Origin: an uncultured Massilia sp.
GTDB lineage: Bacteria; Pseudomonadota; Gammaproteobacteria; Burkholderiales; Burkholderiaceae
Direction of reading: 5' to 3'
DNA length: 64,000 nt
NCBI GenBank assembly: GCA_946481275.1
Contig: CAMLMV010000010.1
Span: forward strand, 62,001 to 126,000
Shown here: positions 38,025 through 45,945 of the stretch, piece by piece
How the letters are laid out: every line of letters begins with the position of its first letter
How positions within the stretch are numbered: the stretch's first letter is position 1
Notes under the pieces: generated by a model
Told to the model about the DNA's origin: nothing
Databases searched by the model: none
What the model saw: only the letters and a program-made list of their open reading frames with translations
Made by a program: the position numbers and the translations under genes

Positions 38025-40163
38025 TTACCCCTTCGGGTACCTGATCGTCATTTCCTTGAGCAGGTTGTCCGCGTGGTCGACCTCCTTCATCACCCACAGC
38101 ATGTAGCGGATGTCGACGTGGATCGCACGCGTGATCACCGGATCGAAGTACCAGTCCTTCGTGATCGACTCGTAGGTCGAGTCGAAGTTCAGGCCGACCA
38201 GTTCTCCGCGCCCGTTCATCACGGCGGAGCCGGAATTGCCGCCCGTCGTATCGGCGCTCGACAGGAAGTTCACCGGCACCGTGCCCAGCGTCGGATCCCT
38301 GAACTGGCCGTAGCGCTTGTCGCGGATCGCCTGCAGCAGCGAGTTCGGCGCGTCGAACGGCGCCTTGCCCGTCTGCTTCTCGAGGATGCCTTCGACGGTG
38401 GTGAACGGGCCCTTGACGATGCCGTCGCGCGGGCTGTACGGCGCCACGGTGCCGTAGGTCACACGCAAGGTGCCGTTGGCGTCCGGGTAGACCGGCTTGC
38501 CCTGCGACTTCTTCCAGGCGACGACGGCGTCCATGTACAGCGGGACGACGCGCTCCAGGTTGCCGTCGACTTCCTTGCGGCGCTCTTCCAGCGCGAGGCC
38601 CGTGTCGTGCAGGCGCACGGCCAGCTGGATGAACGGGTCGTTCGATTTGCGGAACGCGTCCGCGTCCTTGCCGATCCACGCGAGGCGCTTGGCCGTGTCG
38701 CCCAGCTCCGTGCCCTTGTACAGCGGCGCCAGCGCGTTCTGCGCGGGCAGCAGCCCGTCCAGCCCGTGCGGCCGCGCCTTCGCGTCGATCTTGCCGTAGC
38801 GGACCAGTGCGGCCTGCCAGCGGGCCTGGTCGACGCTCGGCACGAACGATTGGTCGAGGCGGGTCAGGCGCGCCTTGATGAACGAGACGTCGCGGTCCTG
38901 GAAGCCTCCTTCGCGCTGCGCGTCCGGCTTCTGGTGCTCCAGCGCCAGGCGGTACAGCGTGCGCGCGCTCTTCAGCAGATCGCTGTGCGTGGCCTCAAGC
39001 CATGCCGTCTCCTGCTGCGTCGTCGCCATGTCGGCGGCGATGGCGGCGTCGAGGTCGGCCATCAGGTTCTTCGGACCTGTCCCATGCTGCTTGTACCAGG
39101 TGCGGAATTGAGCATCCTGCGCATCCTTGATGGCGGCGATGTCCTTGCGCGCGAAGCCGTCCAGCAGGCCGCGCGTCTTTTTCAGCACGTTGTTCAGGCT
39201 CTTGGCCACGCTGGCGTAGCGCACCGTGTAATCCGGGTTACCCATCGTGGCGGCCGCGATCACGGACAGGTCGGCCGTGATCGACGCCACCTTGGCCGGA
39301 TAGTCCACGTCGCGCGCGAAGCGGATCTCGGCCGGCAGCTTGTAGCGGCTCGTGCGGCCCGGGTAGCCGGCCAGCAGGATCGGGTCGCCCGCCTTCAGGC
39401 CTTCGGCCGAGACGACGAGGAAGTGCTTCGATTTATAGGGCACGTTGTCCGGCGACGGATCGGCCGGGCGGCCATCCTTGCCGACGTACGCGCGCAGGAA
39501 GGAGAAATCGCCGACGTGGCGCGGGAATTCGTAGTTGTCGATGTCGCCGCCGAAATCGCCGACGCTGTTGGCCGGCGCGTAGACGAGGCGCACGTCGCGG
39601 ATCAGGAGCTGCTTGATGCGGTAGTACTCGCCGCCGCGGTTGAACGCGGGAACCGAGCAACGGTACGCCTTGTCGCTCTCGCATTCCGCGATCAGCGCCT
39701 TGATGCGCGCCTCGACCTGCTCGTGGCGCTCCTTGCCGGAGAGTCCCGCCCCGAGGCCCTTGAGTACGCGGTCCGTCACGTTCTCGACCTTCTCCGTCAC
39801 GTAGACGACCGTGTTCGGGCCGCCCGGCAGTTCCTCCGCGCGCGTCTTCGCGAGGAAGCCGTTGGCGATGTAATTGTGTTCCGGGGTCGAGTTGCGCTGG
39901 ATCGCGCCGTAGCCGCAATGGTGGTTCGTGACGACGAGACCGTCGGGCGACACGAACGATGCCGAACAACCCGGCGTCGCCACGATGGCGCTCATCGGGT
40001 GTTTCGACAGGTCGGCGAGCCGCTCGGCCGGGATCGTGATGCCGATGCGTTTCAGCTCGGATTTCAGTTGCGGCAGCTGGTGCGGCTGCCACTGGCCCTC
40101 GTCGGCGAACGCACCGGCGCTGGCCCCCAGCAGGGCGATGGGAAGGACGACGGATTTGAACAA
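38025..40163 (-). CDS. S46-family dipeptidyl-peptidase (DPP7/DPP11 type)
   Basis: A 712-residue exported serine peptidase that removes dipeptides from peptide N-termini. The trypsin-like triad fits His in VVTNHHCGYG (81-82) and Ser in GGNSGS near 642. The residue after FD in the VGLNFDSTYE segment, a P1-selectivity position in this family (Arg in acidic-specific DPP11, Gly in DPP7), is Ser, so acidic specificity is unlikely. The TTG at 40163 is chosen because GAGG lies 6 bases upstream and it directly opens the signal peptide; ATGs at 40208 and 40235 have no such site. Confidence 0.9.
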   Translation of the reverse strand: MFKSVVLPIALLGASAGAFADEGQWQPHQLPQLKSELKRIGITIPAERLADLSKHPMSAIVATPGCSASFVSPDGLVVTNHHCGYGAIQRNSTPEHNYIANGFLAKTRAEELPGGPNTVVYVTEKVENVTDRVLKGLGAGLSGKERHEQVEARIKALIAECESDKAYRCSVPAFNRGGEYYRIKQLLIRDVRLVYAPANSVGDFGGDIDNYEFPRHVGDFSFLRAYVGKDGRPADPSPDNVPYKSKHFLVVSAEGLKAGDPILLAGYPGRTSRYKLPAEIRFARDVDYPAKVASITADLSVIAAATMGNPDYTVRYASVAKSLNNVLKKTRGLLDGFARKDIAAIKDAQDAQFRTWYKQHGTGPKNLMADLDAAIAADMATTQQETAWLEATHSDLLKSARTLYRLALEHQKPDAQREGGFQDRDVSFIKARLTRLDQSFVPSVDQARWQAALVRYGKIDAKARPHGLDGLLPAQNALAPLYKGTELGDTAKRLAWIGKDADAFRKSNDPFIQLAVRLHDTGLALEERRKEVDGNLERVVPLYMDAVVAWKKSQGKPVYPDANGTLRVTYGTVAPYSPRDGIVKGPFTTVEGILEKQTGKAPFDAPNSLLQAIRDKRYGQFRDPTLGTVPVNFLSSADTTGGNSGSAVMNGRGELVGLNFDSTYESITKDWYFDPVITRAIHVDIRYMLWVMKEVDHADNLLKEMTIRYPKG

Positions 40164-40308
40164 GACAAACCTCGCGAAAAAAAGCAGACACGAGTATATC
40201 GTCTGCATGTCTTGTTCCGGAAACAAAATTGTCATGATTCGCTACGGAGGAGTATGTACAACCCTCGTATCGCCGTAGCGCGGGCGCCACATCCCGTCAA
40301 ATCCCCGA

Positions 40309-40968
40309 TCAGGCGTATTTACGTTTGCGGCGCCGCAGCACCGCCGCCATCCCCGCCAGCGCGGCCGCGCACAACGCCGGCGACGCCGGTTCCGGCAGGC
40401 CGATGCGTACCTCGTCCAGCGCGGGCGCGCTGTAGCCTGTCTGCCGGTTCGCGGTCGAGAAGGCGAAGTAACGCACCTCGTCGAAGCCGGCACCGTCGGC
40501 CAGGCCGAGGATCGCGCCGCGCGGGGAACTGAAGTTGCCGCTGCCGGTGCGCTGGCCGTCGGCGTACGTGGCCCAGTAGCCATTCAGGGCCTGGTAGCCG
40601 CTGCCAGCCGCGAACTCGATCCGGTAGAAGTCCGCGCCGTCGGCGCGGCGCACGCTGATGTAGGCGTTCATGCCGGACGTGGCGAAGTAGTTGCCGGAGA
40701 ACGTTGGGCTCAGGTCGGACACCGTGTCGTAGCAATCCACGCCCGCGTAGCCGCAGCCGTTGTTGGCGCCATAGCCGCTGGCGTGGAACTGCAGGCCGTC
40801 CTCGACCCAGTCGTTGGCGAGCGCCATGTTCAGTTCGAAATGCGCCGCATTCGTCGTGACGCCGACGGCCGTGCCGGCGCCGAACGTCTGCAGCACGGCG
40901 GCGCCGGCGCCGGACGTTGCCAGTGCCAGCGCGGTGGCGCACAGCAGGCGGATCGTTTCATGGTACAT
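40309..40968 (-). CDS. PEP-CTERM sorting-signal protein
   Basis: A 219-residue exported protein. A signal peptide ends near GAGA, and the C-terminus has the PEP-CTERM signal: LPEPAS, a hydrophobic helix and the basic end RRRKRKYA. The mature domain is beta-rich with an ATSGMNAYISVRRADGADFYRIEF segment and a Cys pair (about 72 and 79), and does not match a family I know. Proteins of this kind are cleaved by exosortase and linked to exopolysaccharide export; no exosortase is in the window. GGAG lies 6 bases before the ATG, and the gene follows the PL4 lyase by 11 bases. Confidence 0.88.
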   Translation of the reverse strand: MYHETIRLLCATALALATSGAGAAVLQTFGAGTAVGVTTNAAHFELNMALANDWVEDGLQFHASGYGANNGCGYAGVDCYDTVSDLSPTFSGNYFATSGMNAYISVRRADGADFYRIEFAAGSGYQALNGYWATYADGQRTGSGNFSSPRGAILGLADGAGFDEVRYFAFSTANRQTGYSAPALDEVRIGLPEPASPALCAAALAGMAAVLRRRKRKYA

Positions 40969-40979
40969 GGTCGTCTCCA

Positions 40980-42701
40980 TCATGGCGTGGGAATCAGGTC
41001 GAGCGCGTCATAGCTGTAGCCGGGGCTCAGGAAGCGGATGCCGCTCGAGCCGCTGATCGCGGTCAGCGTCAGCACGTTCTGCCCCACGACCAGTTCGGTG
41101 GCGGGGATGTCAAACGTGTACATCGCATTGTTGCCGCGGTAGGTACCGACCGTCAGCGTGCGCGACGACGGCTGCGTGGACGCGGGGGGATTCGCCGACA
41201 CCCAGCCGTTCACCTGCGCCTTCGGCCGCCCGCCCGCGAATGCGTCGGTGATGCCGACGCGCAGCCGCAGCGGCACGATCTGGCTCGCGCGCAGGTTGAA
41301 GCGCACGGTGAGCGTGCCGTTCACGTCCTTCCACTGGTATGCCGGAAAGCCCGCCGCCGGTGTCGACGTGCCGACCACGTAATCGCCCGGCGTCCACGAC
41401 GCCATGCGTACGTCGGACGGGTGCATCGTCGTCACCTTGCCACCGTTGATGAATTCCGCCGGGGTGCCGTCCCACTCGCCGATGCGCCAGAGCGCGGCCG
41501 CGCTGCCCGGATCGCCCGTCACGGCGACGGTGCCCGCGTTCGTCGTGGCGCCCGCATTGACCGTCACCGTGCGCGTGTCGACCGCCAGTTCGTTCTTGTA
41601 GACCTTCATCGTGTAGATCCCCGGGATCATGCCGCTGCTCGCGAAATGGCCGTCGCCGGCGTCGGCCGTCGTCCAGTACTGCGCCGTCGCATTCGAGAAG
41701 CCGACCGTGTAGGCGAAGCGCGGATCGCGGCCGGTGATGGCGGCCCCGCTGACGGCGCCGCGCGCTTCCGGCCCCACCCAGCCCGTGAGGCCGAGGGTGC
41801 CGAGCCAGGACGTGTCCACCGGTGCCGGTGCCGTACCGTCGTTGAACACCATCGTGTACGTATTGAGGATGTGTGTCCGCAGCGGCTCCGTCTGGCCCTC
41901 GCCGTAGTTGATGATGTAGGTGATCTCCTGGTTCGTGCTCGTGGCCTGGTTCAGCAGGCTGCGGTAGAACGGGCCGCCCGAGTTGCCCTCGTTGTTGTCG
42001 CGGACGATCCACAGGCCGACGTTGGTCCCCGTCGCGCCGATGTATTGCCAATCCTTCAGTCGCATGTTCGAGTAGTGCTTGGAACGCGTCTCGCCGTTCG
42101 GCATGCCGAAGACGTCGCTCGCTTCGATGGCCGCGTTGGTGCCGCGCAGGTCGGACGGCGCCGGGCCGCCCGGCAGCCGCGCGATCGGCACGCGCACGAT
42201 GAAGCGCGCGAGATTCAGCGTATCGGGCTCGCTCGTGAAGTAGGTGCCCATGTAGATCTTCGCCTCGCCGCGGCGGGCGATGTAGTAGTGCGTGAGGCCG
42301 CCCGCCCGGACGGTCACCTTGACGACGTCGCTGCCCACCGTCTCCGCGTTCACGCCGACCGCGGAGATGCCCTTGTACAGGTAATCGAAGCCGGAATTGA
42401 CCTGCGTGCCGCGGCCCTGGTCCTGGTACTCGGCACCGTTGTAGACGAGCGATGCGATGTCGCCGGCCGACTGCGTGCTGACGCCGTTGTCCAGGCGCCG
42501 CACCTTGAAGACGAGGCCCGCGCCCGTGTCGATCGTGTAGAAATTCGCATCCTGCGTGAGCCCGAACGAGGATGCCGTCGCGACGGTCGCCAGCATCCGG
42601 GTGGCGCCGGCGGTGGCGGTGCCGGCGGCGTCGCCGCCGCACCCGGCGGCCAGCAGGCATAACGTAGCGGCGAGCGCCGTCCTGCGCATGGAAATGTGCA
42701 T
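40980..42701 (-). CDS. Rhamnogalacturonan lyase, PL4 family, lipoprotein
   Basis: A 573-residue polysaccharide lyase predicted to cleave the rhamnogalacturonan I backbone of pectin by beta-elimination. A lipobox LAAGC gives lipidated Cys21. The catalytic domain (about 40-290) starts FYTIDTGAGLVFKVRRLDNG; a fibronectin-like domain (about 300-385) and a carbohydrate-binding-like jelly roll (about 390-570, SGIRFLSPGYSYDALDL at the end) follow, the usual PL4 order. The ATG at 42701 follows AGGAG by 7 bases. It is co-transcribed with the PEP-CTERM gene. Confidence 0.85.
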   Translation of the reverse strand: MHISMRRTALAATLCLLAAGCGGDAAGTATAGATRMLATVATASSFGLTQDANFYTIDTGAGLVFKVRRLDNGVSTQSAGDIASLVYNGAEYQDQGRGTQVNSGFDYLYKGISAVGVNAETVGSDVVKVTVRAGGLTHYYIARRGEAKIYMGTYFTSEPDTLNLARFIVRVPIARLPGGPAPSDLRGTNAAIEASDVFGMPNGETRSKHYSNMRLKDWQYIGATGTNVGLWIVRDNNEGNSGGPFYRSLLNQATSTNQEITYIINYGEGQTEPLRTHILNTYTMVFNDGTAPAPVDTSWLGTLGLTGWVGPEARGAVSGAAITGRDPRFAYTVGFSNATAQYWTTADAGDGHFASSGMIPGIYTMKVYKNELAVDTRTVTVNAGATTNAGTVAVTGDPGSAAALWRIGEWDGTPAEFINGGKVTTMHPSDVRMASWTPGDYVVGTSTPAAGFPAYQWKDVNGTLTVRFNLRASQIVPLRLRVGITDAFAGGRPKAQVNGWVSANPPASTQPSSRTLTVGTYRGNNAMYTFDIPATELVVGQNVLTLTAISGSSGIRFLSPGYSYDALDLIPTP

Positions 42702-42889
42702 CGTCTGTCTCCTGTTTGTGAAGTTTTTTCGTTGCGGGGTTTGCACATCAGTATTGACGGCCCGCGCGGCACGGGTCAACGGGGTGGACAGCATCCCGGA
42801 CAAAGAATCACGCGCTTGAGCGAAGGGGCGCGGATGCAGATAGAATGACGGGTCCGGCGCCGTCCGGAGCTTCCTCGCCGACCATCATC

Positions 42890-43885
42890 ATGTCCAGCCT
42901 TCTCGCCCCCGTTTCCGCCCTCCTGCGCCGCCTGTCGATCGACACCTTCACCGTCCTGCTGCTGTGCACCGTCGCCCTCGCGAGCGTGCTGCCGTGCGCG
43001 GGCGCGACGGCCGTCGTCCTCGGCAAGGTCACCACCGTCGCCATCGGCCTGTTGTTTTTCCTGCACGGCGCCAAGCTGTCGCGCGAAGCGATCGTCGCCG
43101 GGATGACGCACTGGCGCCTGCACCTGCTGGTGCTCGCGTCGACCTTCGTCATGTTCCCGCTGCTGGGCCTCGCCCTGAAGCCGCTGGCGGGCAGCGTGAT
43201 CACGCCCGAGCTGTACGTGGGCATCCTGTTCCTGTGCACCCTGCCCTCCACCGTGCAGTCGTCGATCGCCTTCACGTCGATGGCGCGCGGGAACGTGGCG
43301 GCGGCCGTGTGCAGCGCGTCGGCCTCGAACTTCGTCGGCATCTTCGTCACGCCGCTGCTCGTGTCGACCCTGATCGTGCAGGGCGCGGCGGGCGGTTCGT
43401 CGCTGGACGCGGTGGTCACCATCGTCGAGCAGCTGCTGCTGCCCTTCCTGGCCGGCCAGTTCCTGCGCCCGTGGATCGGGAAGTGGGTCGACCGCCACAA
43501 GCCGATGCTGAAGATCGTCGACCAGGGCTCGATCCTGCTGGTCGTCTACACGGCGTTTTCCGAATCCGTCAACGAAGGCCTGTGGCACAAGCTGTCGGGG
43601 GCATCGCTCGCGGGCCTCGTCGTCATCAGCTGCGTGATGCTGGCGATCGCGCTGGGCCTCGCCACGTGGACGAGCCGGCGCCTGGGCTTCAGCCGCGAGG
43701 ACGAGATCACGATCGTGTTCTGCGGCTCGAAAAAGAGTCTCGCAAGCGGCGTGCCGATGGCCAAGGTGCTCTTCGCGCCGAGCGCGCTGGGCATGGTCAT
43801 CCTGCCTGTGATGCTGTTCCACCAGATCCAGCTGATGGTGTGCGCGGTGCTGGCGCAAAAATGGGGCCGCGAAAAGCGTTCCTGA
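42890..43885 (+). CDS. yfeH: Bile-acid:sodium symporter-like transporter, YfeH type
   Basis: A 331-residue membrane protein of the SLC10-like family with about ten helices. It follows E. coli YfeH closely, including FFLHGAKLSREAI, LPSTVQSSIAFTSMARGNVAAAVCSASASN and the signature DEITIVFCGSKKSLASGVPMA. The physiological substrate of YfeH is not established. The ATG at 42890 gives the length of the E. coli protein; the ATG at 42845 would add 15 polar residues. Neither has a good Shine-Dalgarno. The stop codon abuts the REP-like cluster. Confidence 0.87.
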   Translation: MSSLLAPVSALLRRLSIDTFTVLLLCTVALASVLPCAGATAVVLGKVTTVAIGLLFFLHGAKLSREAIVAGMTHWRLHLLVLASTFVMFPLLGLALKPLAGSVITPELYVGILFLCTLPSTVQSSIAFTSMARGNVAAAVCSASASNFVGIFVTPLLVSTLIVQGAAGGSSLDAVVTIVEQLLLPFLAGQFLRPWIGKWVDRHKPMLKIVDQGSILLVVYTAFSESVNEGLWHKLSGASLAGLVVISCVMLAIALGLATWTSRRLGFSREDEITIVFCGSKKSLASGVPMAKVLFAPSALGMVILPVMLFHQIQLMVCAVLAQKWGREKRS

Positions 43886-44082
43886 AATTCGGGGTCAGAG
43901 CACATTTTTCGCGAAATTCGGGGTCAGAGCACATTTTAGTTTGGCGCAAAATGCACATGTCGGCAATCAGGCACCCGGCTGCAAGCCCCACGAAGGGCAA
44001 TAATTCATTCGCAAGAGAACTTGCGCCAAAAAGTGCTCTGACCCCGAATTTTTGGCGAAACGTGCTCTGACCCCGAATTTAG
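43885..44082. repeat. REP-like cluster: two direct and two inverted copies of a 21-24 base unit
   Basis: The unit AAATTCGGGGTCAGAGCAC occurs at 43885 and 43914 in direct orientation and, inverted, at about 44030-44053 and 44061-44081. An inner inverted pair TTGGCGCAA (43941) / TTGCGCCAA (44022) makes the array palindromic overall. This unit is like the ends of RAYT-associated REP/REPIN elements, but no transposase is present. It lies between convergent genes and may also work as a bidirectional terminator. Confidence 0.75.
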
Positions 44083-44090
44083 CCCCGAAC

Positions 44091-44489
44091 TTATTGCGGC
44101 ACATGCGCCAGTGCCAATCCGCCCCACCATACCTCCGGCAGCGCGGCCGCGAGCATCATGCCGGGGCCCAGCGCCGTGAGGAGCCAGCGGCGGCGCGGCG
44201 GCAGCCAGGCCGTGCGCGGGTCGCGCAGGCTCGCGCGGATGTCGCGCCAGCCGAAACAGACCAGCGCCGCCATCCCGAGCGCGAACAGGGTCCACAACGC
44301 CGACTCGTTCAGCAGCGCGGCGAAGTCCTCGTCGAGGTAAGCGAGCGCCGGCAGCGCGAGGCACACGCTGCCCAGTAGTTCGGCCGCCGCGATGATGGCC
44401 GCGCGGCCACGGCGGCGGAAGTCGTGGCGCAGCATCCACGCCGACAGCGCGACGTCGCCGGCCAGGTACAGTGCGCTCCATGCGGGCAT
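44091..44489 (-). CDS. Small four-helix membrane protein, last gene of the RND operon
   Basis: A 132-residue integral membrane protein with about four hydrophobic segments and basic cytoplasmic loops (RHDFRRRGR, RRRWLL). I recognise no family. Its AGGAG is placed within the last codons of the outer-membrane factor gene, 4 bases separate stop and start, and so translation is likely coupled with the RND operon. A role with the pump is only inferred from position. Confidence 0.65.
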   Translation of the reverse strand: MPAWSALYLAGDVALSAWMLRHDFRRRGRAAIIAAAELLGSVCLALPALAYLDEDFAALLNESALWTLFALGMAALVCFGWRDIRASLRDPRTAWLPPRRRWLLTALGPGMMLAAALPEVWWGGLALAHVPQ

Positions 44490-44493
44490 GGCG

Positions 44494-45945
44494 TTACTCC
44501 TGCGCCGTGAGCTGGTCCGCGTGCCAGCCGCCGCCCAGCGACTGGATCAGCGCCACGGCTGTCGTCTGGCGGTTGCCCTGCGTCTGCACGAGCGCGCGGC
44601 GCGCATTCAACGCCGTCACCTGGGCCTGCACCACTTCCGAATAACTCACCTGGCCGGCCTTGTAGCGGTTCAGCACCTGCTCCTCGACCTTGTCCGCCGC
44701 CTCCGACGCCTGGCGCTGCAGCTCCTGCTGCTGCGCCAGCACGCGCGTGGCGTTCAGCTGGTCCTCGACGTCAGCGAAAGCGTCCAGCACCGTCTGGCGG
44801 TAGCGCGCGACGGCCTGTTCGCGCGCCGCGTCGGCGCCCTGCACCGCCGCGCGGTTGGCGCCCCCGTTGAAGATGGTCTCCGTGGCCGACAGGCCCAGTG
44901 CCCACGCCATGCTCGATGCCTTGAACAGGTCGCCGATGGCGCTGGCGGACGGACCGTACGATGCCGTGAGGCCGATCTGCGGGAAGTAGGCGGCGCGCAC
45001 GATGCCGATCTGCGCGTTGGCCGCGGCCACGGCGCGTTCGGACGCGGCGATGTCGGGACGCCGCTCCAGCAGGGTGGACGGCACGCCCACCGGCACCTCC
45101 GGCACCGTCACGTTCCACTGCGCCGGCGCCAGCGCGAAGTCGGCCGGCGCCTTGCCGACGAGGACCGCGATCGCGTGTTCCAGCTGCGCGCGCTGGCGCG
45201 CCAGCGTCAGGTCGTCGCTCTGGGCGCTGGCGAGCTGGGTCTGGGCCTGGTAGACGTCCGAGTGCGGCACGATGCCCACGTCGAAGCGGTTCTGCGTGAT
45301 CTTCAGCACGCGCTGGTAGCCTTCGATGGTCGTGGCCAGCAGCGCGCGCTGGGCGTCGACGGAGCGCAGCGAAAAATAGTCGGCCGCCAGTTCGCCCTGC
45401 GCGGACAGGCGTGCCGACGCGAGGTCGGCCGCGCTGGCCTGGGCATTGGCCTGCGCCGCCGAGATGCCCGCGCGCAGGCGACCCCACACGTCCGGCTCCC
45501 AGCTCGAACCGATGTTCAGGCGGAAGCTGTTCGAGGTGCGTCCATTGTTATTGTCATTGGTGCCGCTGCCCCCGCCGCTGCCGTTGCGGTTTGCGCCGCC
45601 GGTCAGCGTCACGGTCGGGAACAGCGACGCGCGCTGCTGCGCGACGAGCGCGCGCGCCTGGCTGTACGCGGCGACGGCCGCCGCCACGTTCTGGTTGCTG
45701 ACCTCCACCTGGCGCACCAGGCCGTCGAGCACGGGGTCGTTGAACAGGGTCCACCACGGGCCCCGATCGAGTGCGTCCGCGGGTGCCGCCGGCGCCCACC
45801 CCTGCAGTTCCTTGAACGCGGCCGGATTCGGCGTCGCCGGGCGCTCGTACGTGGGCGCGAGCGCGCAGCCGGACAGCACGGCGGCGGCGAGCAGCGTGGA
45901 GATCAGCGGGCGAATGGTCGTGGTAAATCGCATGGTTCGGTTCAT
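44494..45945 (-). CDS. RND outer-membrane factor, NodT family (TolC-like)
   Basis: A 483-residue outer-membrane lipoprotein channel. The lipobox LSGC gives lipidated Cys27. Two repeats of long helical hairpins are visible (about 95-230 and 310-460), with WWTLFNDPVLD at the start and VEDQLNATRVLAQQQELQRQA in the second half, as in OprM/NodT proteins. A Gly/Asn-rich insert lies near 125-140. The ATG overlaps the mdtC stop (ATGA). It provides the exit duct for the pump encoded upstream. Confidence 0.92.
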   Translation of the reverse strand: MNRTMRFTTTIRPLISTLLAAAVLSGCALAPTYERPATPNPAAFKELQGWAPAAPADALDRGPWWTLFNDPVLDGLVRQVEVSNQNVAAAVAAYSQARALVAQQRASLFPTVTLTGGANRNGSGGGSGTNDNNNGRTSNSFRLNIGSSWEPDVWGRLRAGISAAQANAQASAADLASARLSAQGELAADYFSLRSVDAQRALLATTIEGYQRVLKITQNRFDVGIVPHSDVYQAQTQLASAQSDDLTLARQRAQLEHAIAVLVGKAPADFALAPAQWNVTVPEVPVGVPSTLLERRPDIAASERAVAAANAQIGIVRAAYFPQIGLTASYGPSASAIGDLFKASSMAWALGLSATETIFNGGANRAAVQGADAAREQAVARYRQTVLDAFADVEDQLNATRVLAQQQELQRQASEAADKVEEQVLNRYKAGQVSYSEVVQAQVTALNARRALVQTQGNRQTTAVALIQSLGGGWHADQLTAQE

